This document shows positions 17,911 through 28,060 of a stretch of 64,000 nucleotides of DNA, one piece after another; position 1 is the stretch's first letter, and each line of letters begins with the position of its first letter. The stretch comes from Microbulbifer sp. HZ11. Lineage in GTDB: Bacteria > Pseudomonadota > Gammaproteobacteria > Pseudomonadales > Cellvibrionaceae. Location: the NCBI RefSeq assembly GCF_000708675.1, contig NZ_JELR01000002.1, forward strand, positions 124,001 to 188,000, given 5' to 3'. Under the pieces are notes generated by a model, which was not told where the DNA came from, ran no database searches, and saw nothing but the letters and a program-made list of their open reading frames with translations. The position numbers were made by a program, and so were the translations under genes.

Positions 17911-19824
17911 TTACCCCGCCTCCCTGTGTCCGTTTAAGGCGGACGGCGACATTGGCGGCCGCCAGCCTGTGCCCATAGCGGTATCCTCATAGGTCCGCGA
18001 CATCCAGTCAAAGAACACTTCCCGGGCCACCGGTGCAGCGACTCTGCCTCCACCCTCGCCGTTTTCCACCAGGACCGACACCGCAATCTGCGGGTCGTCC
18101 ACCGGCGCGAAGGCCACAAACAATGCGTGGTCCCGATGGCGCTCTTTGAGCGCTTCGGAGTCGTATTTCTCCCCCTGGGCGATACCGACGACCTGAGCAG
18201 TACCGGACTTGCCCGCCACCTTGAAGTCGAGGCCGGCACCGGCGCGCTTACCGGTGCCATGGGTGCTGTAGACCACCGCCTCCATACCTTCGAACACCAG
18301 ATCCCAGTGTTCCGGGCGAGCGTCCACGTGGTGCAGTATCTCCGGTGGCTGTTCGATCCCATCCACCGCCATTACTACCTGCGGCCGATAGTGCGTACCG
18401 CGATTGGCGATGGTGGCGGTCATCACCGCAAGCTGCAGAGGCGTCGCCAGCACAAAGCCCTGCCCCAGCACCGCATTCAGGCTATCGCCGGGAAACCAGG
18501 GCACGCCGCGCGCGCCGCGCTTCCAGTCCCGTGAGGGGAACAGCCCCGGATATTCCCGGGGCAGGTCAATGCCGGTCTTCTCGCCGAGACCGAAACGGGT
18601 GGCGATATCGTACATGCCGTCAATGCCCCAGCGATGCGCCATGTCCCAGAAGTACACATCACAACTCTGCGCCAGGCCCTGGATCAGATCCACGTGCTTG
18701 CCGTGGCCCCAGCGCTTCCAGTCGCGATAGATACGAGAATCGTTGGGTAACTTGAAAAAACCCGGGTCCGCCACCTTGGTCTCAGCGGTGATGACCCCCG
18801 CGGCGAGCCCACCCAGCCCCATCATCGGCTTAAGGGTTGAGCCCGGCGGATATTGCCCCTGCACCACGCGATTGAACAACGGCACGTCCAGGGAATCCCG
18901 CAGCGCACTGTAGTCCTTGAAACTGATGCCGGTCACAAACAGATTGGGGTCGAAGGATGGCTGGCTGACAAAGGCAAGTACACCACCGGTTTTCACATCG
19001 ATGGCCACAACCGCGCCGCGGCTATCTCCCAGCGCCTCGGTCGCCACCTGTTGCAGACGGGTATCCAGGTGCAGGGTCAGCTCCGCGCCGGGTTTGGGGT
19101 CCTGGCGTTCCAACACCCGCAGAACCCGGCCACGGGCATTGGTCTCGACGTTTTCATAGCCGACTTCACCTAGAAGCAAGTCCTCGTAGGAACGCTCCAA
19201 TCCCACTTTGCCGATACTCTGGGTGCCCCGGTAGCGGCTCACGTCTTCCTCGGAAAAGCTCGATAGCTCACGCTCATTGATCCGCCCCACATACCCGACA
19301 CTGTGGGCGAACAGTTCCCTCTCCGGGTAGTAGCGGACCAGCTCCGCCTCTACAGACACCCCGAGCAGATGAAACTCATTGACGCTGATACGGGCAATTT
19401 CCTCCTCGCTCAGGCGGTAGCGCAGGGGAACGGGCTCGAATGGACGGCGACGAGGTAGACGGCGCTTGAATTTTTCTACATCGCTATCATCCAGCTCTAC
19501 CAGCTGGCCGAGCAGCTCCAGGGTCGCGTCCAGGTCTTTGACCCGCTCACGCACGATCGACAGGGTATAACTGGGGCGGTTGTCCGCAAGCAGTTCCCCG
19601 TTGCGGTCGTAGATCAGCCCGCGGGTGGGCGGCACCGGGCGAACCTGGATACGGTTTTGGTCGGATTGGGTGCGGTAGTCTTCATAATTGACTACCTGCA
19701 GATTGTACAGACGCGCCACTAGCACACTCAGCAGCGCCACGACACCGAAGATGGCCACCAGCATACGGTTGCGGAATAGCCGCTGTTCCGAGTGGTGATC
19801 TTTAAAGTGCAGGTTTTCAGACAT
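17911..19824 (-). CDS. mrdA: Penicillin-binding protein 2 (elongation transpeptidase)
   Basis: About 637 residues. Short cytoplasmic N-terminus, one membrane anchor (MLVAIFGVVALLSVLVARLY), pedestal domain, then the transpeptidase domain with S329-x-x-K332 (PPGSTLKPM), S387-C-D (AQSCDVYFW) and K539-S-G-T (VAGKSGTAQVV). Cross-links new peptidoglycan with RodA/MreBCD during elongation. Start chosen at ATG 19824 to match the family; the ribosome site is weak and the frame stays open to 19878. Confidence 0.96.
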   Translation of the reverse strand: MSENLHFKDHHSEQRLFRNRMLVAIFGVVALLSVLVARLYNLQVVNYEDYRTQSDQNRIQVRPVPPTRGLIYDRNGELLADNRPSYTLSIVRERVKDLDATLELLGQLVELDDSDVEKFKRRLPRRRPFEPVPLRYRLSEEEIARISVNEFHLLGVSVEAELVRYYPERELFAHSVGYVGRINERELSSFSEEDVSRYRGTQSIGKVGLERSYEDLLLGEVGYENVETNARGRVLRVLERQDPKPGAELTLHLDTRLQQVATEALGDSRGAVVAIDVKTGGVLAFVSQPSFDPNLFVTGISFKDYSALRDSLDVPLFNRVVQGQYPPGSTLKPMMGLGGLAAGVITAETKVADPGFFKLPNDSRIYRDWKRWGHGKHVDLIQGLAQSCDVYFWDMAHRWGIDGMYDIATRFGLGEKTGIDLPREYPGLFPSRDWKRGARGVPWFPGDSLNAVLGQGFVLATPLQLAVMTATIANRGTHYRPQVVMAVDGIEQPPEILHHVDARPEHWDLVFEGMEAVVYSTHGTGKRAGAGLDFKVAGKSGTAQVVGIAQGEKYDSEALKERHRDHALFVAFAPVDDPQIAVSVLVENGEGGGRVAAPVAREVFFDWMSRTYEDTAMGTGWRPPMSPSALNGHREAG

Positions 19825-20031
19825 GCTGGTGAAAACAGATTCTTCGGTGGCGCGAAAATGACCACGGAGTGTACACAAGTTTGCCGCTCATGCGGAGATA
19901 ACGGCGGAGATGACGCCAAATTCGAAACAGGTCAACGGGCAAATCGGTTGAACACCGCGCCACAGAAATATGACAACCAGTGCTGGCAGCAGTTCACTCT
20001 ACCGCGACGCTGATAGGGAACTGGCTAGCCG

Positions 20032-20508
20032 TTATTTGTGGTATGGGTGCCCGGCAAGCAATGTCCAGGCCCGGTAGATCTGTTCCGCCAGCAACACCCG
20101 AACCAGAGGATGGGGCATGGTGAGCGCGGACAGGGACCACTTCTGATTGGCTCGCGCCACGCACGCCGGTGCCAGCCCGTCTGGACCGCCGATCAGCAGA
20201 CAGACGTTGTCGCCGCCCATCTGCCAGTCCGCCAGCTCTCGGGACAGCTGCTCGGTGCTCCAGGCCTTGCCCTTTACCTCCAGCGCCACCACATGCTCCC
20301 GCGGATTGATCGCCGCCAGCATCGCCTCTCCCTCTTTCTGGCGGGCCTTTTCCGCCAGTGCCGGGGAATTTTTCTGGCCGCGATTGCCGAGGGGGATTTC
20401 CACCATTTCCAGGGTCAGTTCCCGGGGCAGGCGCTTGGCGTATTCGTTGTAACCCTCCTGCACCCACCCGGGCATCTTGCCACCGGCGGCGATGATTCGA
20501 ATCTTCAT
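20032..20508 (-). CDS. rlmH: 23S rRNA pseudouridine-1915 N3-methyltransferase
   Basis: 158 residues, the usual length for this SPOUT-class enzyme. The SAM-binding trefoil shows [12 protein letters not shown], and the C-terminal [25 protein letters not shown]...GHPYHK is the conserved knot and substrate end. Modifies helix 69 of the 50S subunit. Lies 23 bp downstream of rsfS, in the order conserved across gammaproteobacteria. Confidence 0.97.
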   Translation of the reverse strand: MKIRIIAAGGKMPGWVQEGYNEYAKRLPRELTLEMVEIPLGNRGQKNSPALAEKARQKEGEAMLAAINPREHVVALEVKGKAWSTEQLSRELADWQMGGDNVCLLIGGPDGLAPACVARANQKWSLSALTMPHPLVRVLLAEQIYRAWTLLAGHPYHK

Positions 20509-20532
20509 AGGAAGAACAAAGACACCTGGGGC

Positions 20533-20889
20533 TTAGTGAGGGTCGGACCCGTCCGCATCCTCGCGGGTGTTCGGGGTCATGGACCAGAGTTTTTCCAGGT
20601 CATAGAAGCCGCGGGTTTCCGCCTGCATCACATGAATCACCACGTCGCCATAGTCGACAAGTACCCACTCGCCCTGCTCCATGCCTTCCACACCGATGGG
20701 GCGAATGCCCGCTTCCTTACCGTCCTCGACCACATTGTTGGCCAGGGACTTCACCTGACGGTTGGAGGTACCGGTGCAGATGATGAGCGTGTCCATCACG
20801 TCACTGAGCTCCGACACGTCCATGGATACAATGTCTTTACCCTTGAGGTCTTCCAGTGCGTTTACCGCAATTGATCTGATATCCGTCAT
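20533..20889 (-). CDS. rsfS: Ribosomal silencing factor RsfS
   Basis: 118 residues. Binds L14 (uL14) on the 50S subunit and blocks subunit joining when nutrients are short. Family motifs DTLIICTGTSNRQVKSLANNV and GEWVLVDYGDVVIHVM are clear. AGGTG lies 5 bases before the ATG. Between nadD and rlmH as usual. Confidence 0.96.
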   Translation of the reverse strand: MTDIRSIAVNALEDLKGKDIVSMDVSELSDVMDTLIICTGTSNRQVKSLANNVVEDGKEAGIRPIGVEGMEQGEWVLVDYGDVVIHVMQAETRGFYDLEKLWSMTPNTREDADGSDPH

Positions 20890-20946
20890 AACACCTGTTT
20901 CGGGAGCCTGGGCTCCGCCGTTCTAGTCTGAGATCCGAGCTCTTTC

Positions 20947-21591
20947 TTACAGATAGAGCCGATGAGTTTGAATGTAGTCCAGCACCCGCTCCGGCAGTAG
21001 AAACTGCGGAGAATGACCGCTGTGAATTTGAGCGCGAATGTCTGTAGCGGAAATCGGCAGCAGGCTGAGTTCCTGCAGCAAAATAGAGCCCGCTGGCTGC
21101 TGTTGGATGTCCACCAAGGCGCCGCGCTTTGCCGCCACCAGTTCAGCCACCTCCCCTTCGCCGGGGATGTCGAATCCGGGGCGGGCGACAACCACCAGAT
21201 GCGCCAGCTCCAGCAGCCGCTGCCAACGATGCCAACCGGGCAGGCCCAGCAGGGAATCCATCCCCATACAGAAGCTGATAGAGATCTGATCTCCCAGCTC
21301 ACTGCGCAGTTCTTCCAGGGTATCCACCGTGTAGGTGGGGCCGGCTCGTTGCAACTCGCGTGGATCCAGCACCAGCTCAGGGCAGCCCTGCAATGCCAGT
21401 GCCAGCATGTCCCGCCGCCTTTCTGCGGTGACGCCAGGGGCGGCGCGGTGCGCCGGCTGATGGGACGGCAGCAAGCGCATCTCTTGAAAACCCAGGACCT
21501 GCTTCAGTTCCAGCGCCATACGCAGGTGACCGAAGTGCACCGGGTCAAAGGTGCCGCCAAACAGGGCCAGGGTTTTTGACGTCTGGTTCAT
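20947..21591 (-). CDS. nadD: Nicotinate-nucleotide adenylyltransferase
   Basis: 214 residues. Makes deamido-NAD from nicotinate mononucleotide and ATP. Nucleotidyltransferase signatures GGTFDPVHFGHLRMA (near the N-terminus) and the C-terminal SATDIRAQIHSG (ISxTxxR type) are present. 13 bp downstream of proA. holA and lptE, which sit beside nadD in E. coli, are not here; the arrangement is the Pseudomonas one. Confidence 0.96.
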   Translation of the reverse strand: MNQTSKTLALFGGTFDPVHFGHLRMALELKQVLGFQEMRLLPSHQPAHRAAPGVTAERRRDMLALALQGCPELVLDPRELQRAGPTYTVDTLEELRSELGDQISISFCMGMDSLLGLPGWHRWQRLLELAHLVVVARPGFDIPGEGEVAELVAAKRGALVDIQQQPAGSILLQELSLLPISATDIRAQIHSGHSPQFLLPERVLDYIQTHRLYL

Positions 21592-21604
21592 TATAGGTTC
21601 GGGT

Positions 21605-22909
21605 TCATTGACGAATCTGGCCGTCCCCGAACACGATCCATTTCTGCGATGTCAGGCCTTCCAGGCCCACCGGCCCGCGGGCGTGAATCTTGTCCGTACT
21701 GATACCGATTTCCGCACCGAGGCCGTATTCAAAGCCGTCCGCAAAGCGGGTGGAGGCATTGACAATCACCGAACTGGAATCCACTTCCGCCATAAACCGG
21801 CGGGCACGGCTGTAGTCCTCGGTGACAATGGCCTCGGTGTGGCCGGAGCTGTAACGGGCAATGTGCTCCATGGCGCCGTCCATATCCGCCACCACGCGAA
21901 TCGCCAGTACCGGGGCCAGGTACTCCGTACCCCAGTCTTCTTCCGTTGCCGGCAGTGCCTGGGGCAGGATGGCGCAGGTCTTGTCGCAACCCCGCAGCTC
22001 AACGCCCTTTTCCCCGTAGGCCGCGGCCAGGCGCGGCAGGAACTCTGCCGCCACCGCTTCCGCCACCAGCAGGGTTTCCATGGCGTTACACACACCATAG
22101 CGGTGGGTTTTGGCGTTCAGAGCAATGTTGAACGCCTTTTCCGTATCCGCGCGATCGTCCAGGTACACGTGGCAGATACCGTCGAGGTGCTTGATCACCG
22201 GCACCCGTGCATCGTTACTGATGCGTTCGATCAGCCCTTTGCCACCGCGGGGGACGATCACGTCCACGTATTCCGGCATGCTAATCAGTGCGCCAACCGC
22301 AGCGCGATCGGTGGTACCCACCACCTGTACCGCGGTTTCCGGCAGGCCGACCTGCTTCAGGCCTGCAGAGATACAGACCGCAATGGCGCGGTTGGAATGC
22401 AGCGCCTCGGAGCCGCCCCGCAGGATGGTGGCGTTACCGGATTTCAGGCACAGGCTGGCCGCATCGATGGTCACGTTGGGGCGGGACTCATAGATGATCC
22501 CCACTACCCCGAGAGGCACCCGCATCTTGCCCACCTGGATACCACTAGGGCGGTATTTGAGGTCGCTGACTTCACCCACCGGGTCCGGCAGCTCGGCAAT
22601 CTGGTTGAGCCCGTCGATCATGGCGTCGATGCGCGCATCGTTCAGCTCCAGGCGGTCCAACAGGGCCGCATCCAGGCCGTTGTCGCGGCCGTTCTGCATA
22701 TCCTGGGCGTTGGCCGCCGCCAGCTGTGGTCGCTGATTGTTCAGCTCCGTGGCGATGGCCTTGAGGGCAGCATTCTTGATTCCGGTGTCAGCGCGAGCCA
22801 TCAGGCGGGCAGCGGCGCGGGCCGCACGGCCCATGGCCTGCATTGTTTCCATGGCAGATGTAGAGCCGGTAGATTCCTGCTCTCGCTCGGTGGCGCTGAC
22901 ACTGTTCAT
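21605..22909 (-). CDS. proA: Glutamate-5-semialdehyde dehydrogenase
   Basis: 434 residues. Reduces gamma-glutamyl phosphate with NADPH, the second step of proline synthesis. Catalytic C274 in [15 protein letters not shown], and the family motifs [15 protein letters not shown] and [12 protein letters not shown] are present. AAGGAG 8 bases before the ATG. First gene of the minus-strand cluster that runs through nadD, rsfS and rlmH. Confidence 0.97.
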   Translation of the reverse strand: MNSVSATEREQESTGSTSAMETMQAMGRAARAAARLMARADTGIKNAALKAIATELNNQRPQLAAANAQDMQNGRDNGLDAALLDRLELNDARIDAMIDGLNQIAELPDPVGEVSDLKYRPSGIQVGKMRVPLGVVGIIYESRPNVTIDAASLCLKSGNATILRGGSEALHSNRAIAVCISAGLKQVGLPETAVQVVGTTDRAAVGALISMPEYVDVIVPRGGKGLIERISNDARVPVIKHLDGICHVYLDDRADTEKAFNIALNAKTHRYGVCNAMETLLVAEAVAAEFLPRLAAAYGEKGVELRGCDKTCAILPQALPATEEDWGTEYLAPVLAIRVVADMDGAMEHIARYSSGHTEAIVTEDYSRARRFMAEVDSSSVIVNASTRFADGFEYGLGAEIGISTDKIHARGPVGLEGLTSQKWIVFGDGQIRQ

Positions 22910-23067
22910 TGCTGATCTCCTTGCAAAACACGCTATCTCGCCGGGATTGTCGCCAATCCCGCGTCAAATCTCTCATCTCCCGGCATGGCCGCCGGAAAAC
23001 GGCCGCGCAGTATACCGCAACAGCGCCGGAAAATTGCCCAACGAAAGCGGTTATTGGCCAGAAATGG

Positions 23068-25728
23068 TTATTGAACCGTTTCTTCCGGCCGCTGCTGCCC
23101 CAGTTTCTGGTGGAGAAAGGCAATCCCCAATAGCGCCAGCCCCATCCCCATAAACGACGCCACCCGCAGCAGTCCTTCAAGACCCGACATATCCACCAGG
23201 AACAACTTGACGATGACGAGTGCCAGCACCGCCATACCACCCTGGTAACAGTTGCGCCAGCCGCGCCAGCTACCCAGTAAAATGGCCGTGACCGCCAACG
23301 CCAGCCATACCGCAGAATAGGTGTAGAGCTCACCGGTGGCAGCAGATGTATCCAGGCGGATACTGCCCTGCCACAGGTGCCGCACCTCCAGGGATACCCA
23401 TACAAACGCCGCAAATGCCGCCAGCAGCGCCGCGTAGCGGCGTACCGCAGGTAGATAGAGACGACTCACAGCGAAAGCCAGCAACACCGGCCCGGCAAAC
23501 GCCGGCAGCAGCATATTGAACAGTGGCCGCTCGCCGATGGCGCGCCACGCCCAGGGCTCGCTGGTGGCGGTGGCCAGCAGAATCCACAGGTAATTGATCA
23601 GCCCCCCAGCCATCAGCAGCCGACCGTAGCGGTCGTACCAGTTGACAAAGCTGCCGGCAATAAGGCTTTTGCGGTAGTACACCAGCCCCAGGGCGGTAAA
23701 CAGCCACATATTGATCACCGCCTCGGCAAATCGGTATTCCCCGGCCAGGGCATTGCCGTCGTAAAGCCAGTAGCGACATTCCGCCCACAGAGTCAGTACC
23801 AGCAGGTGCAGTGCCGCCGCCTCAGCCCAGCGGGCCAGGTTCAACTGAGATTCCCGCAAAAGACGCGCAGCCAGCCACGCGCACAGGGCGGAACCACCGT
23901 AGGTCCACAGGGACCAGTGGGCCACGTTGTCATAGGAAAGCAGCCAGGGATTCAGGGTAAGGCGCACAACCACCAGTACCAGTACTGCTTTCAGCAGCCA
24001 GCCCAGCGCCGGCACTTCAAACCGGCGAATCACCCAGGCCAGAGAAATTGCCTGCAGCGCCAGCGCAAGGGTCAGGCTCGCCTGCTTCAACCACAGGCAC
24101 ACCGCCAGGCTGTAGGCGAAATGGGCGGCGATAAACAGCCACACCACCATGCCCCGGGACCAGTGCCGGCCGACACCGCGACTGCCCAAAAACATAAACA
24201 CCGCACCAAAAATAGCGGCGTACAGACACCACCAGAACTTGGAGAGATAGTCCCCAGCCAGTGCGTATCCGATCAGCAGAGACAGCAGCGGGGCCATCAC
24301 CGCAAGGGACGCCCACCAGGCACCTGCAGCGCGATGGCTACCCTGTTTCGCCTGATTGATTGAGACATAGTTGTATATGGCCATAGCGCTGAACAGAACC
24401 GCAGTGACCAGCAGGTACGACAGAAAAGCGCCCTGCACCTCCGCGGCCACAGGTAACAGGCGCACCGCGTCCCCCTGATCCAGTCGGCTAGCGAACCAGG
24501 CCGCCAATTGTCCAAGGAACAGCGCCCATGACACCGGCGCCAGTGTGGAATTTCTGCGCCCGGCGATCAGCGCTACCAGGGCCAGCGGGCTCCAGGTGAC
24601 GAGCAGAGAGAGAACTGAAACCGCCGAAAGCTCAATACCTTCACGGAAAATCGACAAGCACTGAGCCGTCGCAATCACCAGCAGGCTCGGCAGCACCAGT
24701 GCCGCCGACGACCCGCTTGCCGGCAGCCGCTCCCGCAGCAGCCAGTTCCCGGGAATAACCGCAATCACCAGGTATCCCAGCGCCGCCAGGTATGGACCGC
24801 GCCAGCCATCGGCCTGGTGCCCGACCAGTGAAATCAACCACCACATCAGCGCGCCAGCCATCAGTCCGAGCCATAGCCAACTGCGGTATACATAACGCAA
24901 TAGCAACAATACCGAGATGGAAATAATCAGTGCGTACGCCATCGCACCCAGCACATTGCCTGAGCCAGTGGATACCAGAATGGGCACCGCATAGGCGCCT
25001 AGCATGCCAATGGCGGCGAGTACCGGGCCATGCAGTCGCGCCAGCCACATGGTGATCAGGGCCACCAGCGTCAGTACGCCGAAGGCCACGCCGGGCTCCA
25101 CCAGGGTGTACAGGTGCACCGCGGACAATACCGCGGCAAAGGCGGTAATGGCGCCGCCACCGGCGAGTGCGGCAAACGTGGGGTGGGTGTTACCGGTTTT
25201 GCGTCGCAGCACTTCTGCTGCCACATACAGAGCAAGCGCGGTCAGCAGTCCCAGGATCACCCGCACCTTCGGCCCCAGTAGCCCCTGCTCGATACCGTAA
25301 CGGGCCAGAAAAACCCCGGACAACGCAACACAGGCGCCGCCCAGCCACACCATCCAGTTTTCCTGCAGACTTTCGACAATGGGGTTGCCACGGCCACTTT
25401 TCGTTGGCGCCCCGGGCCTGGCATTCTGAGCACTCGACCAGCGCGCCTTATCGCTAGGGGCCTGCGGAGCCGGGGACGGAGCCGGCCTCGCCGTTTCTGG
25501 TTCGTCAATTTCGATATCGAGTTTCAGCTCATCCAGTGCCGGCTCTTGAGGCGGAGACACTGTGGCAGGAGGTTGTGCTAGCCCATCCACGACCTCATCC
25601 AGCCGCTCTCGCAGGCGAGTGACTTCGCGGCGCAATTGCCTGACTTCGGCGAATGCAAAAATGCCCAGAAAGGAACCGATGATGATGGCGAGAATCAGCA
25701 TCACACCGATAAAGATAAAGTTATCCAT
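23068..25728 (-). CDS. DUF2339 polytopic membrane protein
   Basis: 886 residues. One N-terminal helix (IFIGVMLILAIIIGSFLGIF), a coiled coil (VRQLRREVTRLRERLDEVV), a proline-rich cytoplasmic stretch (~55-120), then more than 20 predicted membrane helices starting with LGGACVALSGVFLARYGIEQG. This is the DUF2339 family (predicted membrane protein), found widely in proteobacteria without a known role. No ribosome site stands out. Nothing in the context reveals a function. Confidence 0.85.
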   Translation of the reverse strand: MDNFIFIGVMLILAIIIGSFLGIFAFAEVRQLRREVTRLRERLDEVVDGLAQPPATVSPPQEPALDELKLDIEIDEPETARPAPSPAPQAPSDKARWSSAQNARPGAPTKSGRGNPIVESLQENWMVWLGGACVALSGVFLARYGIEQGLLGPKVRVILGLLTALALYVAAEVLRRKTGNTHPTFAALAGGGAITAFAAVLSAVHLYTLVEPGVAFGVLTLVALITMWLARLHGPVLAAIGMLGAYAVPILVSTGSGNVLGAMAYALIISISVLLLLRYVYRSWLWLGLMAGALMWWLISLVGHQADGWRGPYLAALGYLVIAVIPGNWLLRERLPASGSSAALVLPSLLVIATAQCLSIFREGIELSAVSVLSLLVTWSPLALVALIAGRRNSTLAPVSWALFLGQLAAWFASRLDQGDAVRLLPVAAEVQGAFLSYLLVTAVLFSAMAIYNYVSINQAKQGSHRAAGAWWASLAVMAPLLSLLIGYALAGDYLSKFWWCLYAAIFGAVFMFLGSRGVGRHWSRGMVVWLFIAAHFAYSLAVCLWLKQASLTLALALQAISLAWVIRRFEVPALGWLLKAVLVLVVVRLTLNPWLLSYDNVAHWSLWTYGGSALCAWLAARLLRESQLNLARWAEAAALHLLVLTLWAECRYWLYDGNALAGEYRFAEAVINMWLFTALGLVYYRKSLIAGSFVNWYDRYGRLLMAGGLINYLWILLATATSEPWAWRAIGERPLFNMLLPAFAGPVLLAFAVSRLYLPAVRRYAALLAAFAAFVWVSLEVRHLWQGSIRLDTSAATGELYTYSAVWLALAVTAILLGSWRGWRNCYQGGMAVLALVIVKLFLVDMSGLEGLLRVASFMGMGLALLGIAFLHQKLGQQRPEETVQ

Positions 25729-25803
25729 AGGAAAATCGGGTTTCTTTATGTTTATTTATTGTCCGCCTGCGCAACCTCATTGCGCAATGTCACCACGCGA
25801 CGG

Positions 25804-26379
25804 TTACTCTTTAGCCCAGCGATCCAGATTCGCCGCGATATTTGCCAACCGCTCCAGAGGGTCGTGGCTGGCCAGTAACTCCACACGTGCGGCATCGTCC
25901 AGGGGAAGCAGTTGGGCGAGCTGCCAGGACAATGCTTCGGCAGTTTCCACCGGGGCAAACTTCAGCGAGAGCGTGGCGGTGTGTTGCTTGAGTTCGTTTA
26001 ACACGGCCATCAGCCCGTCGTAGGTTTCCGGTACCGGGTGGGCGTCTTCATCCGGCAACCACTCTACCTCTGCCATCAACAGGCCATCTTCCTCGGGGAA
26101 CGTTTCCACAATGCGGAAGCGGGACTCGCCGGCCACATCGATATGCAACAGCCCTTCCTCTCCCTGGCTCCAGTCGACGATACGCACATACAACCCCAGC
26201 GGCCAGACTTCCGCCGGCCCCACTTCCCTGCCACTACGGATAAGTGCCACCCCGAAGCCGGTATCGGATTTCAACGAGTCGGTCACCAGCCGCAGGTAAC
26301 GCTGCTCAAAAATTCGCAACGGCAGGGTCACACCAGGAAACAGCGCCATGTTGAGGGGAAAGAGTGGGATAAGGGACAA
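25804..26379 (-). CDS. Lon N-terminal-domain (substrate-binding) protein
   Basis: About 191 residues matching the N-terminal domain of Lon protease with no ATPase or protease part: LIPLFPLNMALFPGVTLPLRIFEQRYLRLV, then GFGVALIRSGREVG and LHIDVAGESRFRI. Stand-alone proteins of this type are common in gammaproteobacteria, with unproven roles in substrate recognition. No ATG precedes the conserved part. A TTG at 26379 has GAGAG 8 bases upstream and is my choice; the frame also has a GTG at 26439. Confidence 0.8.
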   Translation of the reverse strand: MSLIPLFPLNMALFPGVTLPLRIFEQRYLRLVTDSLKSDTGFGVALIRSGREVGPAEVWPLGLYVRIVDWSQGEEGLLHIDVAGESRFRIVETFPEEDGLLMAEVEWLPDEDAHPVPETYDGLMAVLNELKQHTATLSLKFAPVETAEALSWQLAQLLPLDDAARVELLASHDPLERLANIAANLDRWAKE

Positions 26380-26531
26380 AATTTCGACTCTCTGGCTATT
26401 TTGGGGTGGCGACAAAGATACCACTCCTGTGGATGGCACAAGAATAATCTCCCCACCTCAAAACAAAAACTCGCGCCAACTGTTCTATGCTCAAATCTAT
26501 ATGCGAACGGTTATTCAGTGAGAGGTATCCC

Positions 26532-27440
26532 ATGCGCTGGCGCGAAGGTCGCAGAAGTTCGAACGTTGAAGATCGCCGCGGGCAACGCTCTGCGGGAGGC
26601 GGCGGGGGCATGGGCGGCCTGGGCAACCTGGTGGCACTGGCACCCTTCCTACTGCGCAGCAAGAAAGGTTGGCTGATTCTGCTGGCACTGGCAGCGCTGT
26701 ATTACTTTGGCGGTAACCTGTTCAGCGGTATGCCGAGCACGGAATCTCCAAGCCTTGGGCCCGACGCGCAGACGGCACCTGGAGCGCCGGCAGCGGACGA
26801 CGAGGTCGCGGAGTTTGTTTCTGTTGTTCTGGGAACGACTGAGGATGTTTGGGGGCAGATTTTCCAGCAAGCGGGCTCACAGTACTCTGCCCCCAAACTG
26901 GTACTTTATACGGATGCTGTGCGCTCCGCGTGTGGCCTGAGTTCCGCAGCAGTCGGCCCCTTTTACTGCCCCGGGGACCAGAAGGTGTATCTGGACCTGA
27001 GCTTCTTAAACGAATTGAAAAAACTGGGGGCGCCGGGTGACTTCGCATTCGCCTATGTGATAGCCCACGAGGTGGGTCACCATGTGCAGAATCTGCAGGG
27101 TATCTCCGCGAAAGTACAGCAAGCGCGCATGCAGGCAGACAAGGTAACGGCGAACCGCCTTTCGGTAATGCTGGAGTTACAGGCAGACTGTTATGCAGGA
27201 GTTTGGGCGTTCTATGCCAATCGCGACAAGCAGATGCTGGAGCCCGGTGATGTTGAAGAAGGCCTTCGTGCCGCTGCGGCGGTAGGCGACGACCACCTGC
27301 AACGCCGAGCCGGCCGCGCCGTCTCCCCCGACGCCTTCACCCACGGCAGCGCCGAACAGCGGGCCTACTGGTTCCAGCAGGGGTTCAGCACCGGTGACGT
27401 CAACAAGTGCAATACCTTTGCGGCACTATCTGGGCAGTAA
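26532..27440 (+). CDS. YpfJ-type neutral zinc metallopeptidase
   Basis: 302 residues. Positively charged, Gly-rich N-terminus, one membrane helix (GWLILLALAALYYFGGNLF), then a periplasmic zincin domain with H179-E-x-x-H183 (VIAHEVGHHVQ) and a downstream ELQADCYAGVWA that supplies the third zinc ligand. The family (PF04228) is annotated as a putative neutral zinc metallopeptidase; its substrate is unknown. ATG with GAGAGG 6 bases upstream. Divergent from the Lon-domain gene. Confidence 0.9.
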   Translation: MRWREGRRSSNVEDRRGQRSAGGGGGMGGLGNLVALAPFLLRSKKGWLILLALAALYYFGGNLFSGMPSTESPSLGPDAQTAPGAPAADDEVAEFVSVVLGTTEDVWGQIFQQAGSQYSAPKLVLYTDAVRSACGLSSAAVGPFYCPGDQKVYLDLSFLNELKKLGAPGDFAFAYVIAHEVGHHVQNLQGISAKVQQARMQADKVTANRLSVMLELQADCYAGVWAFYANRDKQMLEPGDVEEGLRAAAAVGDDHLQRRAGRAVSPDAFTHGSAEQRAYWFQQGFSTGDVNKCNTFAALSGQ

Positions 27441-27479
27441 CAGTTCAGTACCTCGTAGTCCGAAAAAAACGTCGAAATC

Positions 27480-27612
27480 GAGCCCGGTGGCAGCGCCGCT
27501 ACCGGGTACTACCTTTTGAGACACGAGCTAGGCGCCCCCCTCAACCCATCCATGGGGGCTCTCCTAAAACATCCCTGTTTTAGAAGGTCTCGCGAAGCCG
27601 CACCCGGTATCG
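27480..27612 (+). repeat. Variable-stem hairpin repeat, copy B
   Basis: Lies in the 291 bp between the metallopeptidase and ppiC. Head hairpin CCCGGTGGCAGCGCCGCTACC (one unit, 27484-27503), then GAGACACGAGCTAGGCG, AACCCATCCATGGGGGCTCT, the inner hairpin CTAAAA-CATCCCTG-TTTTAG (27564-27583) and the closing GAAGGTCTC. Outer pairs are ACCGGGT/ACCCGGT and GAGAC/GTCTC with ~10 unpaired bases between. Confidence 0.85.
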
Positions 27613-27731
27613 ACACTTTCGCTTCGGCGTTTGAGTCCTTATAAGGCTGTGTATGCTGGCTCCTTAGTTCGTTACACACTAAGCTTGCCGCTCACGAAAT
27701 TATTCATTACCAAACTATTAGGGAGATTCCC

Positions 27732-28013
27732 GTGCCAAGAGCAACAGCCCGCCACATTCTGGTAGAAAGCGAAGCCCAGTGTCAGGACCTGAAAAAGCAA
27801 ATTGAAGACGGCGCCGATTTCGGAAAGGTTGCCCAGCAATACTCCAAGTGCCCCTCCGGCCGCAACGGTGGCGACCTGGGTGAGTTTGGTCAGGGTCAGA
27901 TGGTGCCGGAATTCGACAAGGTGGTTTTCAACGATGAGTTGAACAAGGTACACGGTCCGGTGAAAACCCAGTTTGGTTATCACCTGTTGGAAGTAACTAG
28001 CCGTACCGATTGA
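27732..28013 (+). CDS. ppiC: Parvulin-type peptidyl-prolyl isomerase
   Basis: 93 residues, the same size as E. coli PpiC, consisting of a single parvulin domain: ARHILVESEAQCQDL, KCPSGRNGGDLGEFGQGQMVPEFDKVVF and VKTQFGYHLLEV. Cytoplasmic prolyl cis-trans isomerase. Start is GTG with GGGAGA 6 bases upstream; no ATG is available. Flanked on both sides by variable-stem repeats (copies B and C). Confidence 0.95.
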   Translation: MPRATARHILVESEAQCQDLKKQIEDGADFGKVAQQYSKCPSGRNGGDLGEFGQGQMVPEFDKVVFNDELNKVHGPVKTQFGYHLLEVTSRTD

Positions 28014-28019
28014 TATCGC

Positions 28020-28057
28020 GATTCAGGCATCACGTAAGAAATACTGAAGCCTGAATC
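28020..28057. terminator. Hairpin after ppiC
   Basis: GATTCAGGC (28020-28028) pairs perfectly with GCCTGAATC (28049-28057), 7 bases after the ppiC stop. There is no T run, so it may be a weak terminator or an mRNA 3' stabiliser. Confidence 0.45.
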
Positions 28058-28060
28058 GAA

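Noticed and set aside
21551-22915. 454-codon frame antisense to proA
   Set aside because: Shadow of a conserved enzyme with its catalytic cysteine in place.
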